The notes under the pieces were generated by a model. The model saw only the letters and a program-made list of their open reading frames with translations, did not search any database and was not told the origin of the DNA. Shown piece after piece: positions 44,953-55,791 of a DNA stretch of 64,000 nt. The DNA lies in the NCBI GenBank assembly GCA_022376515.1, contig WTXI01000001.1, positions 372,001 to 436,000 on the forward strand. The letters run 5' to 3'. A program made the translations under genes and the position numbers. This stretch comes from Lactifluus volemus. Taxonomy: Eukaryota; Basidiomycota; Agaricomycetes; Russulales; Russulaceae. How positions within the stretch are numbered: position 1 is the stretch's first letter; every line of letters starts with the position of its first letter.

Positions 44953-45377
44953 ATTAGAAATTGAAATATTTGTGACAAACGATTGAAAGATGTGACTGGA
45001 CCAATTCCCAGATTATCATTACTTTGGCCTCAGTGGCCTCATGCATGAGCTTCACCTCAACTTTGCTCATAAAAGGGATGTAGATTACTAGAATAGATGC
45101 TTGGCCATCACCTCCACTTCTCTTGAGCTGAATTCAAATTTGACCCCTTGTTATTCTCTTTTCTGTTCATGAGGCACAGAAATTTTTCAACCGATAGTAC
45201 ATCAAGCGGCTCAATACCGTGCCTTAATAACCAGTGAAATTTACCTGAACAATACGATTCCTGTATAGTCGGTTCAAGTAAGGTACCGTGCCTCAGTAGT
45301 GCCGCCTCTGGGTGATCGAGTAGCAGCGCAACTCGCGTGGGCCATGCCAATCCACCGCGCGAGGTAACCACGTCATA
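44953..45377. other. Intergenic, right flank of the mobile cluster
   Basis: Continuation of the pre-insertion sequence after the LINE duplication. A minus-strand frame at 45108-45371 (87 codons) shows no cullin or other family similarity. Together with 29370-29866 it makes up about 0.9 kb of original intergenic DNA. Confidence 0.5.
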
Positions 45378-46523
45378 TCATGAGTGCAGCACGCAATACC
45401 TTCTCAATCGCCTTCGGAGTGGATGGTCTCCATGAACCCCCGTATGCATCAACATGTCGGCCATCTCGCTCGCGAGTCTATTCTGCTCTTCCTCGTCTCC
45501 CCCCTTCGACTCGAGAAGCTCTTTCACCGCGCGTGCAAGCCTGCCTCTTGGACCCACAGCAGAAGTGGCCTTATTATCAACAACACCGGCTGCAGGAACG
45601 ACGACCGAGGTAACGAAGACGGTGTCATTGGCGACGGCGTCGTCTCTACCCTTCTTCTTCCTCTTCCCCTTCCTCTTCTTCTTTTCTTCGCCTTTCGGCT
45701 TGGGCACGACGAGCAGCGGCTCGAGCACTTCCGTGCGAAAACGCCGGTACGCAAGTGATAACACAGGCACGACTCGACCCGACGCGCTCGCCGCCTCCGC
45801 GCACGCCTCAGCCTGCGCAAGTTGTTCCGCCGTGCCTCCCGCATCTGGCGCACCCCATCTACGCAACTCCACAGTGCGACGTTCGCGCATCCTCTCCGTG
45901 ATCTTCCGATGTGATGCCGTGCCGTCCAGACGGTGCACACCCGCGCCCTCTTCGCCTGCTGCTGCTGCTGCTGCTGAGACTGGTTCGGATAGGATGTCGC
46001 CGATGCGTAACCAACCCTTGTCCTCGTCTACCGCACGCTTGACAAACTGTCGGTTCACGTAGTTCAACAGACGGTTGATGGATTGCGCGCCGGTCGAGTA
46101 ACGGATGAAACTTGGGACCAGGTATTGCACGAGCGTGGAATCATCCGTCGGGGCGGCGAGCAACACCTCGCGCGCCACGTCTGCAAAGTATGTGTCCAAC
46201 TGATCATAGACGTCGTATCCCGGTGGCCGGACGGCCGTCGAGCGGCTGCTGCTTCGGGGCGTGCCAGTGTGGTTCGTCGAAGCAGCGATAGTGTCGTGCG
46301 GCGGAGGTACCGAGGAACCGGAAACTTGGGTAGTAAAGAAGTTATAGAGGGCGGTGTGAATTCCCATGTGATAGTCCACGTCAACGGCTGGAGCCTTGGC
46401 GAGATTGCTAGTTGGAGAACGGATGATGTGATCAAGTGCAGGTTTGATGTAATTCCACAACGCGGATAAGGAAGCGGATGGATTGGCGCTCCCTGTCTGT
46501 GGATTCGGTAAGAGGTTAGACAT
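45378..46523 (-). CDS. Cullin N-terminal repeat protein, C-terminal half absent
   Basis: 381 residues from ATG 46523 (MSNLLPNPQTGS). Cullin repeat features: LWNYIKPALDHII, YHMGIHTALYNFFTT, YDQLDTYF, then YSTGAQSINRLLNYVNRQFV followed by KRAVDEDKGW, and LSLAYRRFRTEVLEPL. These match the adaptor-binding N-terminus of CUL1-type cullins. A Lys-rich insert KGEEKKKRKGKRKKKG follows, then AVKELLESKGGDEEEQNRLASE and GDHPLRRRLRRY, where the family continues with the rest of its roughly 750 residues. Here the frame stops five residues later. No cullin homology domain, RBX1 site or neddylation motif was found in the window. Either a truncated gene or a natural N-terminal-only paralogue. Confidence 0.7.
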   Translation of the reverse strand: MSNLLPNPQTGSANPSASLSALWNYIKPALDHIIRSPTSNLAKAPAVDVDYHMGIHTALYNFFTTQVSGSSVPPPHDTIAASTNHTGTPRSSSRSTAVRPPGYDVYDQLDTYFADVAREVLLAAPTDDSTLVQYLVPSFIRYSTGAQSINRLLNYVNRQFVKRAVDEDKGWLRIGDILSEPVSAAAAAAGEEGAGVHRLDGTASHRKITERMRERRTVELRRWGAPDAGGTAEQLAQAEACAEAASASGRVVPVLSLAYRRFRTEVLEPLLVVPKPKGEEKKKRKGKRKKKGRDDAVANDTVFVTSVVVPAAGVVDNKATSAVGPRGRLARAVKELLESKGGDEEEQNRLASEMADMLMHTGVHGDHPLRRRLRRYCVLHS

Positions 46524-46832
46524 GCTGCTAGGCACTGAGTTTGCCAATACAAAATGATCTGGTCCTCTCGTAGCCGACAATTGTCGGCCTCGGAAGACGG
46601 GTGGGCTCGTTATTTTTGTAAACGTAACTTAGTTACAAGTGCACACGTGGCTTTCTGGGTGATCCGCTTTTAGCTAAGCCAGTTATTCCAGCTGTCAATC
46701 AGACTAAGTTAGGCAAACTAGATCGTGATAGCACATTTACAGCAAAAGATAGCGTAGGATAGGTCAGATGAATTACACAGCAGAAGCGTCAACAGAGCAA
46801 ACAGAAGAGAAAGGGAGTAAAACGTGATAAGG

Positions 46833-49535
46833 CTAGACAATCCCAACGATGACCGTGACTCGCATGCTACTGACATCTGCCGACGATGGAGGTACAGAGG
46901 AGGGATCGGCAAGCTTGTCATCATCGCCACATACTTGGGTCCGTAGCGAACTACTCCTCCAACCCCAGCTTTGACTGATTGAAAAGTCGTCCGGATTACT
47001 TGTAAATTGTGTTGCTGAGGAACCGGTGGCACTGATACATGAGATGGCGAAATATGCCGAAACCTGTGCTCTGGGGTCACGGTACGGTTGTGACGGAATG
47101 ACTGGGGGACCAGTAGCTGGTAAAGTGCTCCCGGAATGAGAAGAACTCGAGGGTGAGCCATGGACTGGCGTAGTTGAACGTGGACTGGGTATTATGGGGA
47201 GACCCGATGGGGAGTATTGGGTCGTAAATGTGGATAAATGGGTCAGCGGAGAAGGTGATGGCGGAGTGCGTGGGTTGTTGGACTTGTCATCCAGCGGCGG
47301 TTCTGTTCCATACGGGACTGAAAATGGAGGGATGGGATCGACGCTACTCTGCCTGTGAAGATATACACCGAGTTGAGGGCCCTGCGACTTTTTCCGGAAC
47401 ATCTGGACGAACACGTTGAACAGGCTGCCCGCGTACCAGATGGTTTGCGAGTAGAGATGCGACTTTTCACGCAGTGAGTCAACGTCCCAAAACTCCACTG
47501 CGAAGCGGTATGGGGGGTAGGGTACCCAGCGAGCAGAGTCCATGCCCGAAGCACATTCCGTTGCAGAACATCGATCGGTTTCGAGCCCAAAGAAGTTGGA
47601 AACTGACATCGAGGAACGACCGGGAGTGCGATTCTTGGGAGAGACCGATGAAAGCCCAAAAAGTTCGTCCATAGTAGCATTCTCGACACCGCCACCGTCT
47701 CCCATACGCATTGAGGATGGGCCAGGAACGGTCCAATACACGCGATCCTCTTCATCGCTTCCGGGATGAGATAATGCCTCTTTGATATCTTTTTGAGAGA
47801 CGGCGATCCCCAGTGCTTTATGACGACTTGTGCCGGTTGGCGAGGAGGGAGGAGAGGAGGGTGGTAGTCCAACGATCCTGTAGCGAAGCATAGACTGCGT
47901 CCAGTGCGCCGCCTGTATAACACGCTCGGGTACGTAGGGGCGTCCTGTTGTTGGGGAACGGTCATGAGATACCTGAACAAGATCTTCGAAGCTCTAAGAT
48001 GCCGAGATCAGCAACAGAGAAGCTAAGGGGCAACAAAAACGAACCATGTTGGCGTAATAAATGCCCTCCGAGAACATTTTCACCCATTCTACTTCTTCAT
48101 CCTCCAGAACACCGGCGCTTCTACGCAGTTCCACGACGGCCTTGGCTAGCTCGTATCGCTCCTTCTCCCCTCTAACAAAGAGCAAATTAGAAGATATCAA
48201 GGCACGGACCCATATGGCAGTCAAACCACCACGACGCCAAATGAAGGGGACTTTCGGGAGCGGAGTGGGGACTACATCAGAATTGAATGGCTCCCACCCA
48301 GACAATGCCGATTGCCTACCAATTGAAGGTGTCGATATAGACGTGGATGACGTGGCTTGCTTCGGGGCACCGGCAGCTTGTTGTTCGCATGCCAACATGT
48401 CGGCACCCCATCGAGCCAACCAACAAACACAGGCTTCGCCGATTTTGTCCGAAACAGCACCATATGAGAAAGACAAATCCGACCCAGTCTCGTCCATTAA
48501 AGAGGAACGATCGTCTGATTCGGGAGATAGCAGCTCAGCTGGATTCTCCTTCTCGACCGGGAAGCCCTCGCCACGGACCGAGCCACTCTGAGAGTTGCGA
48601 ACTTGCTCCTCGACGGAAAGCGCCTCGAGATTCTGAGAAAAGGACTCGACAACTTTATCTGATGCTGGTTTACTGGAATCGACCGGTGGCGGGGCACAGT
48701 CCGCTGTTTCAGTCTTCACCAGTTGCGCGACATGTTCTAGTCCCACGAGAGGATCCAAGTCTGCGTCTTGAAGGGGCCCGATACCTTCTCCACATGCGAA
48801 CTGGAGATAATTGATGACAGTTGAAGGTCCAATAGTATTAAGGACAGAGCTCAAGGCTTGCGTTGCCAATAAAGGCATGGAGAGGTAGATGGAGACGGCT
48901 ATGAGTGACAAAAGGAACGTGGGGTGGCTTGTTGATGGCCTGGGGTACTTGTGTGGGAGGGATCGGACATGGGAAGGATGGCGTCAAAGGGTGCGAAGGT
49001 GTCGGGACGATAGCCGGATCGACAAATAGCTGTGGACCACCTCCGTACAGTCGGGCAATACACAACCTGCATCCCGAATAAAGATAAGGTACAGTGGGAG
49101 AAAGAAGTACCATGTGAACTTACTCGAAGGCTACAATACATGACAGAAGGGAAAAGGTGAGCCTATCATATTGTATCTAGTGCTTGGGAAGGCAATTATG
49201 TACCGGGTCGAGTGATGTTTGTATCATCAAATCCGACTTCTATTGGACCTGCGTTGATATGAGAACCAGAGAAGGAGTCTCTACCCTCTGACTCGACAAA
49301 GCCTCCTGTGAAGAGGTCACGAAAGAATTCCTACGAAGAAACATAAGACGAGGAAGGGCTTGGGCGAAAAAGTACGCACGGCCTGAATGAGGACTACGCG
49401 ATGGCACTTGTAGACAGCATGCCAGGATGCACGGATTCTGATGGCTACATCGGAGGTCTCACCTTGGAGAAAGGAATTATAGATGTTAGCTTGGAATTCA
49501 GATGGTGGTGGGACTGGAGAGGTAATCGGAATCAT
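46833..49535 (-). CDS. BTB/POZ domain protein
   Basis: Probable substrate adaptor or scaffold; partner unknown. ATG 49535 starts MIPITSPVPPPSEFQANIYNS, then the BTB core SDVAIRIRASWHAVYKCHRVVL. A GT-AG intron joins EFFRDLFTGGFVES. Later exons give FEYCIARLYGGGPQLFVDPA, an alpha-helical LLATQALSSVLNTIGPSTVI block, and a long acidic/Ser-rich middle. The conserved C-terminal segment reads PPYRFAVEFWDVDSLREKSH and LYSQTIWYAGSLFNVFVQM, then QLGVYLHRQSSVDP. One surplus base (or two missing) is needed near 48910. The gene ends about 310 bp from the cullin-like start. Divergent from TRAPPC5. Confidence 0.78.
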
Positions 49536-49609
49536 GAAGGGAAGTGAAGGAGAGCTCTCCCTTTCTTAACTTGTGTTGAGCACCGACTCGGACTCGGATC
49601 TCGCTAGTC
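49536..49609. promoter_or_regulatory. 74-bp bidirectional promoter (BTB gene / TRAPPC5)
   Basis: The only sequence between the two divergent ATG codons (49535 and 49610). GA-rich on the + strand near 49540-49560. No TATA box seen. Confidence 0.55.
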
Positions 49610-50492
49610 ATGTCAGCAGTCCCTCCATCTCGGTTTTCTGTTCTTCTTCGTCTTCTCTCTCTTCAGCAGAGCTACTCTCTCCAACAACTAGCTCTGCACG
49701 TTTCTCCTTACCTTCAGCCCCGCCTATCCCAACTACCACAACAGGAACCCCGAAGCCATTGTCTCGTCCCAACATTTATGATAGACCTCTCAACAAGACT
49801 CGCAATGCCGAAGTATCGGCCTCCGCTTTCGCCTTTCTTTTCTCAGAAATTGTCCAATACATGCAAAAGCGTGTGAGTGGTATCAACGATCTTGAACGTC
49901 GGTATGTGTAAACAACTCCTGTAACGTCACTTTCCCGCTAACTGTTCTCTTCACCAGCCTCAACACATTGGGCTATCGGATTGGTACACGTGGTTGGAAC
50001 TTATGGTATGGCGTACCGAGTCGGGGTCCAAGGCACCCAAACGCGAGATCCGATTCCTCCCTGCTCTCATGTCAATCCACACCAACGTCTGGAAAGCCGT
50101 TTTCGGAAAGCCTGCCGATGCAATTGAGAAAAGTGTTCAGAATGAGGACGAATGTCTGTTTGCGCTTGACACCCGCCTCACACGACTAACACCAACCCGA
50201 AACAGATATGATCATCGACAACGACCCGGTAGTCACTCGTAATATCTCGGTCCCCCGCGACATGAGTCAGCTGAGCTGTTCGTCATTTACGGCCGGCATC
50301 GTAGAGGCCGTGCTTGATGGCCTCGGATTTGTTAGTCTTGCGTGATCTCACATTCCCCATGAGACTGATCCATTTCCCAGCCTGCTCGGCGTAACTGCCC
50401 ATAACACTCCCGTTAACGATTTCCCCCTCCGTAATACGATATTGATAAAGCTAGAGAAGAGCGTGCTTGAAAGAGAGGAGCTATTCAAATAG
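49610..50492 (+). CDS. TRS31: TRAPP complex subunit 5 (Trs31), frame interrupted by indels
   Basis: Core subunit of the TRAPP tethering factor acting on Ypt1/Rab1 in ER-Golgi traffic. After a Ser/Pro-rich N-terminus comes NIYDRPLNKTRNAEVSASAF, AFLFSEIVQYMQKRV, LELMVWRTESGSKAPKREIR, then ALMSIHTNVWKAVFGKPADA, RDMSQLSCSSFTAGIVEAVL and a final LIKLEKSVLEREELFK. Exons: to 49901, 49958-50153, 50206-50330 and 50381-50492. The nearest in-frame start for the Ser-rich leader is missing; ATG 49610 fits if one base is absent right after it. One base is also missing near 49992 and one extra is present near 50390 (ARVTAHNTP). Splice phases are otherwise correct. Confidence 0.85.
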
Positions 50493-50664
50493 TTCCTGTC
50501 CACATGGAGCTATCGCGAGTCGAGATGAACAGCGGGTGGAGATTAATCTTGCTCTCGTTCTAGAACGGTCGTCGTTATCATTATCTGTCCCACACGACAT
50601 TTTAGTCGTTGTCGTTTCCACTACCCCACGATTCTATCTCTTTCCCTCCATTCTGCCTTCATCA

Positions 50665-51749
50665 ATGGTTTTTATACGCAGACTAGTCGTTTCCCCGCCT
50701 CTGATGAATAGTTCGTCGCCTTGGGCGTCCGAACGAGATCAATTGCAGGAACTTTTCGACTCGCCCTACACAGGCGCTGTCACTACCAGGACTGCGACGC
50801 TCACAGGTTTCAGAGAGACAGCAGAACACGCTGTGGGCCTTTTTGTGTCCATTTCTGGTGCTCAGACTGACACACCTTGGAGGTTGCCCTTACGAATGAG
50901 TCCATAACTTCTGTCAACTCTTATGGCTACTCGCCACATCCGCTCGCCACCTACCTAGACTACGTGGGCGTTATCCTATCTAGCGCAGCTGGGGGCCCGA
51001 TTAAGCCATTCATCATAAGCATCACATCTCCATCGCCTATCTCGCTTGCGTCTATGCTCGATTCCATCCAAGGACTTCGAGCCAAGTTCCGTGATGATGA
51101 AGGCACTACATCACGCATCGGAATCGAACTTAACACGAGCTGTCCAAACATCAAGGGGTCGCCGCCGCCGGCGTACAACATGTCCGGTCTCACTCCGATC
51201 CTTGATGTACTCGCGCAATACTTTTGGAGGGATCCAACGCTCGCGATCGGTCTCAAGCTTCCGCCGTATACATACTCGACGCAGTTTGACGAACTCGTCC
51301 GGACCATCTCCGCATACTCGCGACCCGATCCGAGCGACGAATCGCGGCGTCTAAACCCCTTCGCCTTCCTTACATCAACCAACACCCTCGGACAGACGCT
51401 CTTTTTCGCAGAGCAAGCCACAGTCCCTGCCAACGCCAACGCCACCAGTACCAGCACCCCGGCGGTGTTGCCCTGCGAGTTTGCATTGCCGACCGTGTTG
51501 GGTGGTATGGCGGGCGAAACATTGCATCCGCTAGCTCTGGGGAACGTCTACACCTTGCGACGGCTACTCGATGCACACGATGACCCGTCCGTGCGCGACA
51601 TCTCGATAGTCGGCGTCGGGGGTGTGACCACTCGAGCGGCACACATTCGGATGCGTCGCGCTGGCGCGGCTATCGTCGCCTGTGCGACAATTCTCGTGCG
51701 TGAGGGCGCCGGGGCGTTTGAAATGCTTTCTATTACGGGTGATCAATGA
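50665..51749 (+). CDS. URA1: Dihydroorotate dehydrogenase, cytosolic class 1A (URA1 type)
   Basis: Oxidises dihydroorotate to orotate in pyrimidine synthesis. The class 1A enzyme uses fumarate and has no mitochondrial presequence. ATG 50665 opens MVFIRRLVVSPPLMNSSSPW, then PYTGAVTTRTATL. A 50-bp phase-0 intron (50833-50882) precedes ALTNESITSVNSYGYSPHPL. ELNTSCPNIKG contains the catalytic cysteine of class 1A. GLKLPPYT, NTLGQ and GVGGV...RMRRAGAAIVACAT complete the FMN barrel. Stop at 51747-51749. About 344 residues. No transmembrane helix, which distinguishes it from mitochondrial class 2 enzymes. Reading frame intact. Confidence 0.92.
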
Positions 51750-52253
51750 GGCTCAGGGGCACAGTGGAGGTAGAAGCGATGCGTGAAGCAAGTCGCCCGG
51801 GACCATATGTCTTCACCCATGTACCTGTACGGGGCCGTGCTCTAGGACATCGTTTTTCAGTACATAACAATTACATAATGGCGGTGATTTACTACATCTA
51901 CAGTACAATAACCTTTCGTTAAAAATGGAGCAGTCAAGGAGGGAAAACTGGAGGGTGCGTCAATAACATGATGTGTCAAGTCTGCCCCAAAATAAAAAAT
52001 GGAAAAGCGCGGGATCACTGTCAGAAGAAACATAGACACTACGCCACATCAGGAAGAACAAAAGAATGACTATACTTGTGAGAGGTTTGAGGGAACTGGT
52101 CTCTGGGTGGCGTTGAAACCAAACCAACCTGAGGCACCCACGTTACGAAAAGTAGAACCACTCGGGAGTATTGACCAATTACGAAAGGGCAGCATGACGT
52201 ATCGCCACACGCCCTGCCAACTGTCAGAAGCACTGAGCGCATTGCCGAAGATG
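51750..52253. other. Convergent 3'-3' intergenic region
   Basis: Between the stops of URA1 (+) and the HMG-box gene (-). A 'aataaaaaatgg' polyadenylation-like word is at 51990-52001. No gene seen. Confidence 0.4.
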
Positions 52254-53426
52254 TTAGAAAGGTGAAACCCAGGTCATTGAAGGACTCGATTGGAGGGAAA
52301 AATCGGCCTGAGAAACGTCATTTTGATAAGCGGGACCCACCGAGGCATTCGCTGTGCTCTGTATAAAGCCAGATGTTGTCTGGAAAGCATGGTGTGCTGG
52401 CAATGTCACGGTTTGATGGGTTGCGCGCTGATCCCAGTCAGTTGGATAATGTATATGTTCGTCGGAATGAGACGCTTGAATTGAGGGATCAGGAGTTTGG
52501 GAAAGTAGGCTGGCATAACTGTTCAACAGATGGTTGACATGAAAGAGATGCGGATCTGATCCTGGCTCCACTGATACAGGCTGGGATCGATCAGCAGCGG
52601 GCGAGTGCTGTGAGAGTGCAACTCCGCGCTCCCCATGGGCAGAATGGCTTCCCACGAATGCATCGTAAAGGGTTTCAAGATTGTAAATCGGCTGAGTTAT
52701 CCAGTCATGTGATTGGTCTGCATCAGTGGAGCCTGAATTGAGGGTGATGGGGGAGGAGGCGGATGTCGTGGGTGATTGGCCGCCCGAGAGGGAGGGAGGG
52801 GAATCTGGACGATAAGCTGAATGTTGTTTTGCTTCGGTGCAACGTTTATCATACTCCGCCAATGCTTTGCGCAATGCATCACCCGTCAGGCCTTGAGAAA
52901 CTAGTCTGGCGGCTTCCTCGTTTCGCTGCAATATTTCAGGTTCATTGCGCTTGGTTTTACGTTTCCGCCTGTCTCCGCGAGGTTTCGGCGCAAAGCGATA
53001 CCCTGGGTATTTGATAGCGTGCTCCAGCTTTGCTTTGTTGGCAGCATCCTTGAAGCGTTGCTTGGCTTCAGGGGGCAACCTTCTCCATTCGCTCGAAGCC
53101 ATGCGATTCAGCTGCCGGTGATCTTGTTCAATACCGGCTAGGAGAGACTTCCTCTTCGCTAACCAATCGGTCTTGAATAAGAAAAAAGAATTAAGGGGGC
53201 GTGGGACATGGTTAGGATCCCTTTTTTGGTTTCTCAGAGAAACAGGGGCATCCGGGTCATCAGGGATGGACGACGTTGGTGAACAACAGATAGAATCAGA
53301 GGGTACTGGATATGTGATCTCGAGGGTAGTGGGGATAAGACTGAGAGATTCGTGATCGCGTGGCTGGGATGCGACTTTGATTTCCGGCGAGGATTCATGG
53401 ATAGGTCTGTGTTCGACGTTCAACAT
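52254..53426 (-). CDS. HMG-box (MATA_HMG type) transcription factor
   Basis: Sequence-specific HMG-box protein of about 390 residues. The box reads VPRPLNSFFLFKTDWLAKRK, RQLNRMASSEWRRLPPEAKQ, then KAKLEHAIKYPGYRFAPKPR and a basic RRKRKTKRNEPE tail (likely nuclear signal). The rest is Ser/Pro/His-rich with no other domain. ATG 53426 is in frame. A further 5' exon starting at ATG 53565 (MSSASPHQTTGAQPLFLNGA) is plausible, but it does not join in phase with any good intron, so an indel may separate them. Might be a mating-type-like or developmental regulator; nothing beside it (no homeodomain pair, no pheromone genes) supports a mating locus. Confidence 0.82.
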   Translation of the reverse strand: MLNVEHRPIHESSPEIKVASQPRDHESLSLIPTTLEITYPVPSDSICCSPTSSIPDDPDAPVSLRNQKRDPNHVPRPLNSFFLFKTDWLAKRKSLLAGIEQDHRQLNRMASSEWRRLPPEAKQRFKDAANKAKLEHAIKYPGYRFAPKPRGDRRKRKTKRNEPEILQRNEEAARLVSQGLTGDALRKALAEYDKRCTEAKQHSAYRPDSPPSLSGGQSPTTSASSPITLNSGSTDADQSHDWITQPIYNLETLYDAFVGSHSAHGERGVALSQHSPAADRSQPVSVEPGSDPHLFHVNHLLNSYASLLSQTPDPSIQASHSDEHIHYPTDWDQRATHQTVTLPAHHAFQTTSGFIQSTANASVGPAYQNDVSQADFSLQSSPSMTWVSPF

Positions 53427-53565
53427 CAATTCGAATGGGCACGAGTGATACCCAGCTGTCTACGCACTGGTCAGAATTGAAGACATCACTGTAGGGTTGC
53501 CAGTAGGCGCCATTGAGAAACAGGGGTTGGGCGCCGGTAGTTTGATGTGGAGAAGCAGAGGACAT

Positions 53566-53939
53566 GGTGATAGTGTTAGGCCAGCCTAGGTGATCTGCAA
53601 GGATGAGGGGGAGTGGTTAGCCCCACGCCCTTTGTAGTCTGTAAACGCGACATTAAGGTGCCTTTCCAAGACAGTGATTATCAACGATCTTGACATAAAA
53701 GTCCTCAATGGCAGTACGTTGTGAGCGCCCGGGATTCGGTCTTAACGCCGCTGGCGATGGCGAGCAGTGGCGAGTGGCGTAGATCAAGGCGCCGATATGT
53801 CGGCTTGATATGTCGGCCTTCTCTTTCGGGCTGGTCCGCCAACTTGGCCTTCATACCACCAAGTAAAGTAGTTTATTCACATCACGTGTATTTCACCTTG
53901 TCACCTCATCCCGACACTACTCACCCCACCCGATATCTA
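53566..53939. promoter_or_regulatory. Divergent promoter region HMG gene / MFAP1
   Basis: 374 bp between divergent starts. Contains a CACGTG E-box at 53884-53889, 51 bp before the MFAP1 ATG. Confidence 0.4.
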
Positions 53940-55791
53940 ATGGCAACAAACGTACGGAAGCAGGCACCCCGCCTTGCAAGGCCTGCAGGTCGTTATTGGA
54001 AAGGAAAGGCACCAAAAGGTGCTGCTGACCTCCCCTCCTCCTCCGACGAGTCAGAGGAAGAGAGACCAGCACCGCAGGAAGAAGGCGATATCGCTTTCGC
54101 TGGCGAACAAGAATTTCTTCACGCCGAGCATGATCAGGGCGATGAGGAGGAACAGAATCAGGGTCATGTCACGGGAAAGATGAGCCTCGCTTTGAAGAAT
54201 GTCAATATTTCCAAGGAAGGAAAGGTAACTATCGCCGGCAAAACTGAAGTTGGCAGGACTGAGATGGAAGGTGCGCCCCCCTCCCTCGATCATTACCAAC
54301 ATTGTTGACAATTATACAGAAGAGCTATCTGAGGAAACGGAAGAGGAGACTGACGCAAAAGCCGCAGATCAGGTTGAATCTGATGAGGTGTGTCACCTCA
54401 ACATCGGGACGTCTCTCTCACTAATTTGATCATTTCAAGTCTAGCGAATATGAATCAGAATCAGAAGAGGAAAAACCTAAAGCCCAATTCCGTCCTGTAT
54501 TTGTTCCAAAGTACTGTCCTTCGTCCCTCCGATTGATGTGTTTGGCCCACTAAACCTCACTTTACAGACGAAGCCGCGCCACTGTGGCAGAGAAGCAAGT
54601 TTTAGCCGAAGACTCTGAAGAGTTTCTTCTACGGAAAGAATTGGAAGCAGAGGAGAGGAAGAAACAAAGTCACGATCTGGTCGCAGAGAGCATCCGGCGG
54701 GAGCTTCTCGAAAGTGTGTGACAGCCTTCTTCCAACCGTAGGTATGTCTTGTTAATGCTTCTACAGAGGAAAAAGAAGAGGAAGTCGTCGACATCGATGA
54801 TACAGACGGCATTGATCCGTCGGGCGAGTTCGATGCCTGGCGGCTTCGGGAACTTGCACGAATTAAACGAGATAAGGAGGCAGAGATTGCTCGTGAAGAG
54901 GAACGTGAAGAGGTTGAGCGACGGCGGGCCTTGCCAGAGGAGCAACGGCTGAGGGAGGATCTTGAACATGCTAAAAAGTTACGGGAGGATAAACCCAAAG
55001 GCAAGCAGTTGTTCCTACAAAAATATTGGCATAAGGGTGCTTTCTATCAGGTGAGTCTTCCTTCTCTGTCTGGATTCCTCGCGCTCAACACCTCGTGATA
55101 TTGACGTAGGACCAAGAAATTCTCAAACGTCACGACTTTACTGAGGGTACCGAATCGACGATGGATGTCTCTCTGCTTCCCAAGGTTATGCAGGTAAAGA
55201 ACTTTGGCAAACGCGGGCGTACGAAGTATACCCATCTCGTGGATCAAGACACAACAGTCGGCAATGGCGGATTTGGTGGCTCTGGCCCTGTCAAGGCAGG
55301 TGGTACAAGTACCGATGGCGGAGGGTGCTTCCTTTGTGGGGGTCCACACATGAAGAAAGGTTCGTCTCATACCAACTGTAACGAACGCCATGTAGATGAT
55401 GTCCTTAGATTGTCCGCAAAATATTGGCGCGGTTCCTGGGAAACTTGGAACAGGGCCAAACGCTGTCCCGACCGGTATGCGCGACGAGCGTCAGTCGTGG
55501 CGGGATGATGACCATCTTCAACCCCGACAAGGCCGTGAAAGTTTCAGAGGTCAGGCGATAAAGGATGATCGCGGACGCCGGGACAGACACCGCTCCCGGA
55601 GTGTGGAGCGGGATGAACATGCACATAACCGGGGTCGAAGCGGATTTACCAGAGACGATAAGTACAGGGATTCGCAATCACCGAGGAGGGACCAGAAGTA
55701 CGACGACAATGGCCGGTGGAAGGAGCGGCGGCGGTCGCGGTCACTGGATGCAAGGAATGGCGGAGACGAAAAGCGACGCCGAATGAGGTGA
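53940..55791 (+). CDS. MFAP1-like spliceosome-associated protein
   Basis: Component of the spliceosomal B complex (MFAP1/Spp381-like). Starts [20 protein letters not shown]; highly acidic and basic coiled sequence follows. Exons join in phase at 54270, near 54320-54388, 54443-54510, 54568-54713, 54770-55050, 55110-55360 and 55410-55791. The conserved core is [23 protein letters not shown]...[50 protein letters not shown] and [19 protein letters not shown], then a [13 protein letters not shown] knuckle. The tail is Arg/Ser/Asp-rich. No frame damage. Confidence 0.93.

Noticed and set aside
45108..45371. Missing cullin C-terminal exon
   Set aside because: None of the frames resembles the cullin homology domain or the neddylation region.
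52254..53565. Mating-type locus based on the HMG box
   Set aside because: No homeodomain pair, pheromone precursor or receptor gene nearby; HMG-box genes are common in basidiomycetes.
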